This document shows, in pieces, positions 1-6,425 of a DNA stretch of 6,425 bases. The notes under the pieces are model-generated. The model saw only the letters and a program-made list of their open reading frames with translations, made no database searches and was not told where the DNA came from. This DNA is from CAYQPF01 sp964419225. Its GTDB lineage: Bacteria > Cloacimonadota > Cloacimonadia > Cloacimonadales > CAYQPF01. Numbering within the stretch: position 1 is the stretch's first letter; every line of letters starts with the position of its first letter. The translations under genes and the position numbers were made by a program. The DNA lies in NCBI GenBank assembly GCA_964419225.1, contig CAYQPF010000225.1, positions 1 through 6,425 on the forward strand. Reading direction: 5' to 3'.

Positions 1-943
1 ACACCGGTGCAAATATCTCCATCTTGGGAGCGACAACAACAATACTCCAACCCTTGCTGAAAGGGGTATAAAAGAATACCGATTTCTTCTTGGTTATGGG
101 ATCTTTAGCTTCAATAAAGCCCTCTTTGCCCTGCAATAATTCTTCTGATAACTTCTTCAACTCTTCATTTTTTAAACTGTCTGCAAAAGCTCCTAGTGTT
201 TTTTTACCAATGAATTCCTTTTGGGGATAGGATACAAATGTTCCATTCTTACTTAAAACAAAAGCATATCCAGTCTTAAATACTTTCAATTCCCTTACAA
301 TTTTATGGATAAAATCCAAAGTTATATCGCCACCCACAATCCCTTTAAACTCTCCGTTAACTAAGATGGGCTGTACAATAGAAGCCATTAAGATATGAAT
401 ATCAGGATCTTCATAAGGATCTGCCAAATACTCTTTCAAACTTTCCCGGGGACCTGTATAGTAATCCAAAGAATCATAAGCAGATCCGGTTACATCATCA
501 CTGACTGAAGATACAACAGCTCCGTCTTTATAATAGAACCAGGGACAAAAACGCCCCCAATTATCCGTCATCATCTCCGAGTTACCTTTATAATCCTCGT
601 CTTTCCCGTCCAAAGCATTCTTCTCATAAATAATATAGATCCCTTGAAAAGCTTTGTTTTGCTCAACAATATACTTATTTAGCTTTATTATATCGGCTCT
701 GCTTTTCCCGGCTTCACTCTCTAATATATTTGATACTCCCTTAAGATAATTGAAATTTGATTGAAATGCTTCCTCAAAATTGTTCGCATAAAGTTTTGTT
801 AAGTTTTTACAATTCTGATAAGATAAATCTTTAGCTGTATGTTGTATCTGAATTAATGCAAATACTATAAAAAACACGAATATTATCAATATTAATACCG
901 AGAAATACTTTATCATTCTTATCTTGATGCTTTTACTTTTCAT
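1..943 (-). CDS. membrane sensor protein, dCache_1 extracytoplasmic domain (5' part only)
   Basis: The first 314 residues are visible and open; the C-terminal part lies beyond base 1. Residues 1-11 are basic (MKSKSIKIRMI) and are followed by one hydrophobic helix at about 12-33. Residues from about 38 to past 310 fit a periplasmic double-Cache domain, which binds small ligands and signals through the membrane. Supporting motifs are GRFCPWFYYKDG (about 130-141), YYTGPRESLKEYLADPY (161-177), ASIVQPI (187-193), GEFKGIVGGDITLDFI (197-212), GYAFVLSKNGTFVSYP (245-260) and FYTPFSKGWSIVVVAP (291-306). These match the usual dCache order of first pocket, P-Y linker, G-D-I strand and membrane-proximal lobe. 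The ATG at 943-941 was chosen because GGAGG sits six bases upstream and the basic stretch plus helix follow at once. The output domain is not visible, so chemoreceptor, histidine kinase, diguanylate cyclase and phosphatase all remain possible. The Cache assignment is firm; ligand and output are unknown. Confidence 0.88.
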   Translation of the reverse strand, partial: MKSKSIKIRMIKYFSVLILIIFVFFIVFALIQIQHTAKDLSYQNCKNLTKLYANNFEEAFQSNFNYLKGVSNILESEAGKSRADIIKLNKYIVEQNKAFQGIYIIYEKNALDGKDEDYKGNSEMMTDNWGRFCPWFYYKDGAVVSSVSDDVTGSAYDSLDYYTGPRESLKEYLADPYEDPDIHILMASIVQPILVNGEFKGIVGGDITLDFIHKIVRELKVFKTGYAFVLSKNGTFVSYPQKEFIGKKTLGAFADSLKNEELKKLSEELLQGKEGFIEAKDPITKKKSVFFYTPFSKGWSIVVVAPKMEIFAPV

Positions 944-949
944 AACCTT

Positions 950-954
950 CCTCC
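950..954 (-). promoter_or_regulatory. ribosome binding site of the dCache sensor gene
   Basis: Read on the minus strand the sequence is GGAGG, then AAGGTT, then ATG. The Shine-Dalgarno core is strong and the six-base spacer is close to ideal. It decides the start at 943. Another ATG overlaps the core (956-954) but is out of frame with the sensor. Confidence 0.8.
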
Positions 955-978
955 ATAACTATTCCAAAATCTTATAAT

Positions 979-994
979 TAGACAAATAGACAAG
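979..994. repeat. two tandem copies of TAGACAA(A/G)
   Basis: TAGACAAA is followed directly by TAGACAAG, giving a period of 8 with one mismatch. It lies 36-51 bases upstream of the sensor start codon, between that start and a T-rich tract. The position would suit a regulator binding site near the sensor promoter, but two copies in AT-rich DNA can also arise by chance. Confidence 0.4.
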
Positions 995-1063
995 CTTTTT
1001 TATTTTTTTTATAAGATAAGTACTGCTTAAAATCTGGATTGAGCACCAGAAGTTTGCAAATGA

Positions 1064-1131
1064 AAGAGGTTATTAATTAATATAACGTAACTACTCACGT
1101 AGTTCCTGACTTAATTAATCCTCAACCTCTT
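1064..1131. repeat. nested inverted repeat (hairpin or cruciform-forming element)
   Basis: The left arm AAGAGGTT (1064-1071) is the reverse complement of AACCTCTT (1124-1131). Immediately inside, ATTAATTAA (1072-1080) pairs with TTAATTAAT (1111-1119), leaving only CCTC (1120-1123) bulged on the right. At the centre, AACTAC (1089-1094) pairs with GTAGTT (1099-1104) around the loop TCAC. In total 23 base pairs are perfectly complementary in three nested blocks. GAGG on the left can instead pair with the bulged CCTC, giving a second register. No T-run follows on the plus strand and it lies between two 5' ends, so an ordinary terminator is unlikely. It could be a small mobile or REP-like palindromic repeat, a structured RNA, or a protein binding site. 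Confidence 0.7.
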
Positions 1132-1259
1132 AATCTGATTATTTTACTACTGTGTTATAAACTCCACTGCAAAACAATATAGATTTATTATTCATGTGTC
1201 AGTATATGAGTATAAATAAAAAGATCTTTGTGTATGCATTTCTCCATTTCGCGTTCAAT

Positions 1260-1279
1260 TCGGTGGACTTCGGTGGCTT
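1260..1279. repeat. two tandem 10-mers, TCGGTGGACT / TCGGTGGCTT
   Basis: The first seven bases of each unit are identical and eight of ten match overall. It is GC-richer than the surrounding DNA and is the first of three short-period arrays in the same 200 bases. No function can be read from it. Confidence 0.5.
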
Positions 1280-1301
1280 AATTCTCTTCTCTTGTACCTA
1301 A

Positions 1302-1328
1302 TACTCTGTGTTCTTTGTGAACTCTGCG
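1302..1328. repeat. three tandem 9-mers, consensus NNCTCTGNG
   Basis: Units are TACTCTGTG, TTCTTTGTG and AACTCTGCG. On the other strand the core reads C(G/A)CAGAG / CACAAAG / CACAGAG. An isolated TCTTTGTG at 1225-1232 repeats 1312-1319 exactly and may be a remnant of another copy. From memory, unchecked, CTCTGTGTTCT-type runs resembling this occur in intergenic DNA of many unrelated environmental bacteria; their role is not known to me. Confidence 0.6.
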
Positions 1329-1427
1329 AGAAAGACTCCAATCTCTTTAATGATTAAGTCCCTGAGTATTTACAATATAACGAAGGAAAGTGTTAATCTC
1401 ACAAATTCTCTTTCACTTAAATCTCTC

Positions 1428-1458
1428 CTGCACACTGCCTACTGCCCACAGCCCACTG
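1428..1458. repeat. heptanucleotide tandem array, about 4.4 copies of CTGCCCA
   Basis: Units are CTGCACA, CTGCCTA, CTGCCCA and CAGCCCA, ending with a partial CTG. Period 7 makes all three frames read as a short low-complexity peptide, but no start codon or ribosome binding site supports translation. The array stands out as a GC-rich island in AT-rich DNA. As with the 9-mer array, I recall similar CTGCCTA runs from intergenic DNA of diverse bacteria, unchecked. Confidence 0.65.
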
Positions 1459-1574
1459 ATATAGCTTCAGCCAGATTGTAAAGATGCTACTGCACAGTTC
1501 GACTTAAATCAATAATGATATATTAATTATTTGGAATATTTATTGCACTAATATCTTTAAGTTTATAAAGTTGA

Positions 1575-1579
1575 AGAGG
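1575..1579 (+). promoter_or_regulatory. ribosome binding site of the C25-family gene
   Basis: AGAGG, within GAAGAGG, lies six bases before ATG at 1586. The codons that follow encode a clear signal peptide, so this site and start support each other. Confidence 0.7.
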
Positions 1580-1585
1580 CTCAAG

Positions 1586-4500
1586 ATGAAAACTTTTTTT
1601 TTGCTATTTTTATTAATTTTTCCTGTTTTGTACATTCAGGCTTATGAAGTCAATCTCCATAACACTAACCAATTATTCAAAGTCACATCTTCGGGTGACG
1701 ATTATTTGGATATTGAGTTTTCTCTTTCTTCATTTCAGGAAAACGTTTTTTCTTTAAATAACCAGAGCTATAAACGGATCAGTCATGACCAGGCTGGCTA
1801 TTTAACGAAAGAAGGGCTGCCCGAAATCCCTGTATTCGGAACCATGATAGCCATACCTCCTTTAGTAGAAGCTTCCTTTACTATAATCAGCACTACTGAG
1901 CGAACTTTTGTAAACTACACCTTGTTCCCATATCAGTCTGATCTGGAAGACAATCCTCAGGGATTACCAATTGGTAGCAAAATGATGCTTGATGAGGAGT
2001 TCTATTCGACAAATACCTGTTATCCTACAGAAAAAGTTGTTCTGGGAAGTAAGTCTATGTTGAGGGATTTGTGTCTTTTAAATCTAAATTTCCAGCCTTT
2101 TACATACGATTCTAAAGCTAAAAAACTTAAAGTTTATGATAAAATCAAAGTCCGGATAAACTATAATCAACCAATAACAAATCTATCTTTAACAACCGAA
2201 CCAAAAATATCCAGATACTTCGAGGAAATTTATCGCAGCCTTATTGTTAACTATGATCAGATTAGAGATGAACTACCTCCCTTCCAACAACCGTGCATCC
2301 TGATTGTTTATTCCAGTGGAAGCAACAATACTCTCCTAAATGGTATAAATCAACTGGTTCAATGGAAGCAGCAAAAAGGATTTGAAGTTCATACTCTGGC
2401 TATATCCTCAGCCCAGAATAACACATCTTATATTAAATCTCAAATACAAAATGCCTACGACACCTTCATAAATAAACCTGATTTTGTCATATTGGTTGGC
2501 AATCCCGGAAGTACCACCACTCCTATCGCCACTATTAATACAAGTTATGGTTATTCCAGTGGCGACGGTGATTATCCTTACACCTTTTTAACTGGCAATG
2601 ACACAATAGGTGATGTCTTTATAGGACGGCTATCCGTAGATTCTGCTTCTCAATTACAAACTATTATCTCTAAAATTAAATTGTCAGAAAGAAATCCATA
2701 TATGACTAGCACTGACTGGTATAATCATTCTTTACTTGTCGGAGACCCAAACTCTTCCGGTCAATCCTGTATTGATGTAAATCTCTTGATTAAAGATATG
2801 ACCAGAGACTATAATCCTGCAGCAGTTTTTACTGAGATCTATGGTTCCCCTAACGGAACAAGTATTAATAATGGACTAAATCCAGGTACAATTTTTTTCA
2901 ATTACCGTGGTTATGGAGGAATGAGTGGATGGGGCACTACCCAAATTGATGCTCTTACCAACATTAATAAACTCTGCAATGCCGTAATTCTAACCTGTGG
3001 TACTGGCACTATTTCAGGAAACTATCCTGCAAACACTGAGGCTTTTGTTACTGCCGGTACATCTACTAACCCAAAAGGTGCATTTACAGCTATAGGAATG
3101 TCCACATTGGCTACTCATACTGCTTTTAACAACTGTCTCTCAGTTTCTACTTTCGATGGAATTTATCATCATGGATTAAGAACAATGGGACAAGCAATGT
3201 TCTACGCCAAGCAGTTTTTATATCAAAGTTATGTCATACCAAATTTAGAAATGGCAAATTCCTTCAATCATTGGTGTAACTTAATAGGTGATCCTTCCAT
3301 GGACATCCTGATGGGGGTACCTAAAACTATGAATGTAAGCTATCCCGCAGATATCCCTTTGGGGAACATTACAACAACTGTACTTGTTACAAACATTAGC
3401 AATCAACCTCTGGAAAACGCCTGGGTAACGATCTCTAACAGTGATTTATCAAGTGTTTCCACCGGATATACCAACTCCCAGGGACTGATCGTTCTCAATA
3501 CCCCTCAAACTGTTACCCAAACTATGACTGTCACCGTTACCAAACCCGAATATCTGCCTCATAACGGTTCTTTCAATATAAACTCAAATCCTTGTATTGC
3601 TTATCAGTCTATGACAATTGACGATAACAACAGTAATGGAAGTCAGGGTAATGATAATGGTATCCTTAATAATGGAGAGATTGACCAATTAAACATTGTA
3701 CTAAAGAATAACTACAGTGTCACAGCAGACAATGTCACTCTGACTGTTAGCTCGAATGATCCTTGGGTAACCATTTCTGGAGAACCCATTATTTATGGGT
3801 CAATCGCAGCTCAGACAGCCACAAGTGTTACTTCCGGTGTGATGATGACTGTTAATCCGGCATGTCCTGATCAACATCAGATCATCCTTAATCTTACTAT
3901 AAATTCATCCTTAGGCAATTTTTCCAATACTATCCTTGTAACCTGTACTGGTTCTGATTTAGACATTCTAAGCAGTCAGGTCGTTGATAATAATAACAGT
4001 ATTCTGAATCCGGGGGAAACTTGCGGACTGAAACTAACTGTCAAAAATAATGGACAAAATCTTGCAGAAAACATATCAGCTGTTTTGAGATCCTCCAACA
4101 ATTACCTTATTGTGACAGATTCTCTGGCTACTTTTGGAAATATTGCTCCTCAAAATGAGAATACAAGTAACAATGATTACTTTAGTTTATCTGCCGGAGC
4201 AAGTTTGTTTAATGGACAAACTGTTCAGCTAAAAATTATATTCACTAATCCGGCAGGTTATCTGGAAGAGGAAACGATGAACCTGACTATTGGACAGACA
4301 AATGTCGCTGCTCCTTTCGGACCAGATGGCTACGGATATATTTGTTATGATTCCTGGGACACTTCTTATGAGGATCACCCCACTTATAACTGGATCGAAT
4401 TAAGCAATAATCTTACCAACAGACTACCTATCAACGATATAGGTGCTAATGATGATGAAACATTAACTGTACCTCTGCCTTTTGTCTTCACTTTCTATGG

Positions 4501-6425
4501 TATTCCCTATCATGATGTTTCAATTTGTTCTAATGGATGGATTTCCTTTGGCCAAACTGATGCTTCTACTTTTCGAAATTATCCTTTACCTGGAGCAATG
4601 GGCCCAACACCCATTATTGCTGCCTTTTGGGATGATTTGATTATGGATACAAACAGTGGAATTTATACTTATTATGATTCTGCTAACCATGTTTTTATCA
4701 TTCAATGGCAAGCGATGAGAAATGCTTTCATGACTTCAAGTTTGGAAACTTTTGAAATCGTATTGTATAATCCTCTTTTTGACCCCACTACAACTAATGA
4801 TGGAAAAATTAAAATTCAATACAAAACTTTTAATAATGTTGATAGTCAGACAGGAACAAATCATGGTTGCTACAGCACCATTGGTATTCAAAATCTAACG
4901 GCAACTACAGGTCTGCAATATACCTATAATAACTCCTATTCACCAGGAGCACACCCACTTTGTGATCAATCCGCAATTTTGTTCACCGGATTACCGATTT
5001 CTTACAATGATGCTCATTTGAATATGGTGGAATCTACTCTGAATGGTATCACGAATTTATATCAATTGCTTCCTAATTCAGACTATCAGCTCGGTGTTGG
5101 CTTAATTAATCTGGGAACACAAAATGCCTTAAATGTTACCGCTATCCTTAGTTCTAACACTCCCGGAGTTACAATCACTAATGCCAGCTCTGGTTATGGT
5201 TCAATCCAGCCTGATGTTATTGGGTACAATCTTACAACTTTTAATTTTTCCTTAAACCAAAATATCCCTGCCAATGGACATATCTTATTTTCTCTACTGG
5301 TTACTTCTCAAAATGAAACTTTGACTTTTTATTTAGAATATCATATCAATACATCTGCTGTTTCGCCAGGAAGAATTACCTTTAATGATCTGTCTGGAAA
5401 CTATAATGGAATTCCTGATCCGGGAGAAACTATTGATATGGCACTTGAAATGGTTAACAATAATCAGTTTGACTCCCCGGCAATTACTATTCAATTATCA
5501 TCTACCAGTCCTTTTATCGTGTTTAATACAAATAATATTTACTATGGCTCTCTAAGAAGTGGAGAAAGATACCAGAAAAACTGGAGTGTCTCAATAATTG
5601 GCACTCCCCCTCAAAGCTATGTTATCCCCGTTAATGTCATTTCTTTCATCAATGATACTCCCCTGGACACTTCTCTGGTTAACATTCCAATCAATTCTCA
5701 AAACCAATTACTGACCCAAAACTTTAACACCTGGCTTCCCTCAGGATGGTCCATTAGCGATCACGAAGCTAATTGGCAATCAAGTCCCACAGCCCTTGCC
5801 GGAGGAACTGCTCCGGAAGCTCGTTTCTCCTACTTTCCTACCTTTACAGGGACAAGCCGTCTTATCTCACCAACTTTTAATCTGGTAAGTTACAGTAATT
5901 TATCTCTAACCTTTAAACTGCATGTTGATACTTTCCAACCGGATGGGGGTTTTGAACTTGGACTTGCCATAAAGACGGACACCTGCGATTGGACGACCCT
6001 CTGGTCTATTTTGCCTACAAATGATGTTCCAGCTCAAACAATTATCGTGCCCATCCCTCAAGACTATGCCAGTCAGGCCAATATCCAATTTTGCTGGTAT
6101 CTTACCGGAAGTACCTACTATTTGAATTACTGGTATTTAGACAATGTCACCTTAACAGGAGTATCCGGGAATACAGCCATTATTAGCGGAATAGTAACAA
6201 ATGCCGGAGATCTGGAGAATGTCCGAATTATTGCAAACAACTATACAACGGTACCCAATCCCGATGGTTCTTATAGATTTATCCTTCCAGCAGGAAGTTA
6301 CTCTTCTATCATTTCTGAAGCTCCAGGATACTCAGGAACAGGTTTTTCTAATGTAACCTTGAATACTAATGATAATCTAAATGCTTTTAATTTTAATCTG
6401 GATTTCCTCCCTCATCCTAAGAATC
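1586..6425 (+). CDS. large secreted C25 (gingipain-type) cysteine peptidase-like multidomain protein (3' end cut off)
   Basis: The first 1613 residues are open without a stop. Signal peptide 1-19 (KTFFLLFLLIFPVLYIQA), probably cut after Ala19. About 20-230 is a C25 propeptide, ending near KVYDKIKVRINY (182-193). About 236-580 is the caspase-like C25 domain: DFVILVGNPG (299-308), DYPYTFLTGND (329-339), GDVFIGRLSV (342-351), NYRGYGGMSGW (439-449), VILTCGTG (467-474), PKGAFTAIGMS (496-506) and the closing LIGDPSM (566-572). Cys471 matches the nucleophile; the expected histidine position is Tyr443. About 583-668 is Ig-like. D/N-rich plus GE modules start near 678, 798 and 1264, with a degenerate one near 1150. 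About 913-1135 is nidogen-like (SICSNGWISFG, IIAAFWDDL). About 1374-1527 resembles a cleaved adhesin domain (GWSISD, LISPTFNL, YWYLDNVTL). About 1531-1607 is carboxypeptidase-regulatory-like. The likely role is a cell-surface or released protease or adhesin. A C-terminal sorting domain would be expected beyond the window. Family membership is firm; activity is doubtful. Confidence 0.9.
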   Translation, partial: MKTFFLLFLLIFPVLYIQAYEVNLHNTNQLFKVTSSGDDYLDIEFSLSSFQENVFSLNNQSYKRISHDQAGYLTKEGLPEIPVFGTMIAIPPLVEASFTIISTTERTFVNYTLFPYQSDLEDNPQGLPIGSKMMLDEEFYSTNTCYPTEKVVLGSKSMLRDLCLLNLNFQPFTYDSKAKKLKVYDKIKVRINYNQPITNLSLTTEPKISRYFEEIYRSLIVNYDQIRDELPPFQQPCILIVYSSGSNNTLLNGINQLVQWKQQKGFEVHTLAISSAQNNTSYIKSQIQNAYDTFINKPDFVILVGNPGSTTTPIATINTSYGYSSGDGDYPYTFLTGNDTIGDVFIGRLSVDSASQLQTIISKIKLSERNPYMTSTDWYNHSLLVGDPNSSGQSCIDVNLLIKDMTRDYNPAAVFTEIYGSPNGTSINNGLNPGTIFFNYRGYGGMSGWGTTQIDALTNINKLCNAVILTCGTGTISGNYPANTEAFVTAGTSTNPKGAFTAIGMSTLATHTAFNNCLSVSTFDGIYHHGLRTMGQAMFYAKQFLYQSYVIPNLEMANSFNHWCNLIGDPSMDILMGVPKTMNVSYPADIPLGNITTTVLVTNISNQPLENAWVTISNSDLSSVSTGYTNSQGLIVLNTPQTVTQTMTVTVTKPEYLPHNGSFNINSNPCIAYQSMTIDDNNSNGSQGNDNGILNNGEIDQLNIVLKNNYSVTADNVTLTVSSNDPWVTISGEPIIYGSIAAQTATSVTSGVMMTVNPACPDQHQIILNLTINSSLGNFSNTILVTCTGSDLDILSSQVVDNNNSILNPGETCGLKLTVKNNGQNLAENISAVLRSSNNYLIVTDSLATFGNIAPQNENTSNNDYFSLSAGASLFNGQTVQLKIIFTNPAGYLEEETMNLTIGQTNVAAPFGPDGYGYICYDSWDTSYEDHPTYNWIELSNNLTNRLPINDIGANDDETLTVPLPFVFTFYGIPYHDVSICSNGWISFGQTDASTFRNYPLPGAMGPTPIIAAFWDDLIMDTNSGIYTYYDSANHVFIIQWQAMRNAFMTSSLETFEIVLYNPLFDPTTTNDGKIKIQYKTFNNVDSQTGTNHGCYSTIGIQNLTATTGLQYTYNNSYSPGAHPLCDQSAILFTGLPISYNDAHLNMVESTLNGITNLYQLLPNSDYQLGVGLINLGTQNALNVTAILSSNTPGVTITNASSGYGSIQPDVIGYNLTTFNFSLNQNIPANGHILFSLLVTSQNETLTFYLEYHINTSAVSPGRITFNDLSGNYNGIPDPGETIDMALEMVNNNQFDSPAITIQLSSTSPFIVFNTNNIYYGSLRSGERYQKNWSVSIIGTPPQSYVIPVNVISFINDTPLDTSLVNIPINSQNQLLTQNFNTWLPSGWSISDHEANWQSSPTALAGGTAPEARFSYFPTFTGTSRLISPTFNLVSYSNLSLTFKLHVDTFQPDGGFELGLAIKTDTCDWTTLWSILPTNDVPAQTIIVPIPQDYASQANIQFCWYLTGSTYYLNYWYLDNVTLTGVSGNTAIISGIVTNAGDLENVRIIANNYTTVPNPDGSYRFILPAGSYSSIISEAPGYSGTGFSNVTLNTNDNLNAFNFNLDFLPHPKN

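Larger units (their letters stand above)
944..1585. other. non-coding region between two divergent genes
   Basis: About 640 AT-rich bases between the two start codons. No frame gives an ORF with both a plausible ribosome binding site and protein-like composition; the ATG-initiated frame I traced at 1235 ends after 15 codons. The region must carry 5' regulatory sequence for both genes, but I found no -35/-10 pair with acceptable spacing on either strand. It holds a T-rich tract at 996-1010, a doubled 8-mer at 979-994, a long inverted repeat at 1064-1131, and three short tandem arrays between 1260 and 1458, all listed separately. About 1334-1427 and 1459-1570 show nothing I can name. Confidence 0.75.

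Noticed and set aside
1..943. Calling the sensor a methyl-accepting chemotaxis protein.
   Set aside because: Only the first helix and the Cache domain are visible. The same N-terminal part occurs on kinases, cyclases and phosphatases, and no HAMP or signalling domain is in the window.
957..993. Possible promoter for the sensor gene using TTGTCT on the minus strand as -35.
   Set aside because: The TATAAG-like hexamer is only 11 bases away, and a 17-base spacer from either TTGTCT copy gives no recognisable -10.
996..1010. T-rich tract read as a terminator tail.
   Set aside because: No stable GC-rich stem precedes it on the plus strand and no gene reads toward it from the left.
1033..1050. Small hairpin TCTGG / CCAGA around an 8-base loop.
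   Set aside because: A 5-bp stem with a large loop is expected by chance, and nothing around it supports a function.
1064..1131. CRISPR repeat or transposon end.
   Set aside because: There is only one copy of the palindrome, no regularly spaced repeats, no flanking target duplication that I could see, and no transposase gene.
1235..1282. Small plus-strand frame beginning ATGCATTTC in the intergenic region.
   Set aside because: Only 15 codons, no Shine-Dalgarno sequence, and it reads through the 10-mer tandem repeat, so the peptide is a by-product of the repeat.
1531..1569. Possible sigma-70-type promoter for the C25 gene (TTGCAC at 1543 with TATAAA at 1564, or TTGGAA at 1531 with TAATAT at 1549).
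   Set aside because: Spacers are 15 and 12 bases. The first would start transcription around 1576, inside the ribosome binding site. In such AT-rich DNA, single hexamer matches mean little.
5906..6088. Minus-strand open frame of 60 codons.
   Set aside because: It lies wholly inside the C25-family gene, has no ribosome binding site or recognisable motif, and the plus-strand frame there encodes the well-matched adhesin-like domain.

Overview
The window holds two divergently oriented partial genes separated by about 640 bases of AT-rich non-coding DNA. Both genes run off the window, so neither stop codon is visible. No complete gene, tRNA, rRNA, CRISPR array or transposase gene was found. The sequence is AT-rich by eye. 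A multidomain secreted C25 (gingipain-type) protein together with AT-rich DNA suggests the Fibrobacterota-Chlorobiota-Bacteroidota side of the tree. Candidatus Cloacimonadota is my best guess, but this rests on family resemblance only and no marker gene is present.

Left (1-943, minus strand): the first 314 residues of a membrane sensor, with a short cytoplasmic N-terminus, one transmembrane helix and an extracytoplasmic double-Cache (dCache_1) ligand-binding domain. The second transmembrane segment and the output domain (chemoreceptor, histidine kinase, GGDEF or phosphatase) lie outside the window.

Middle (944-1585): no credible gene. It contains a 68-base nested inverted repeat, an 8-base direct repeat near the sensor gene start, and three short imperfect tandem arrays with periods of 10, 9 and 7 bases.

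Right (1586-6425, plus strand): the first 1613 residues of a very large secreted protein. In order it has a signal peptide, a C25 propeptide, a C25 caspase-like catalytic domain, an Ig-like/carboxypeptidase-regulatory domain, repeated 'D/N-rich loop + PGE' beta-sandwich modules, a nidogen-like beta domain, a cleaved-adhesin-like domain, and a second carboxypeptidase-regulatory-like domain. This is the layout of gingipain-like proteases/adhesins. The catalytic cysteine is kept, but the position where the catalytic histidine is expected reads tyrosine, so the protein may be a pseudo-protease adhesin or use a different histidine.

The genes point away from each other and could share regulatory DNA, but nothing in the sequence ties their functions together. 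I did not find a clear new multi-gene system. The best leads are the His-to-Tyr change and the structured, repeat-bearing intergenic region.
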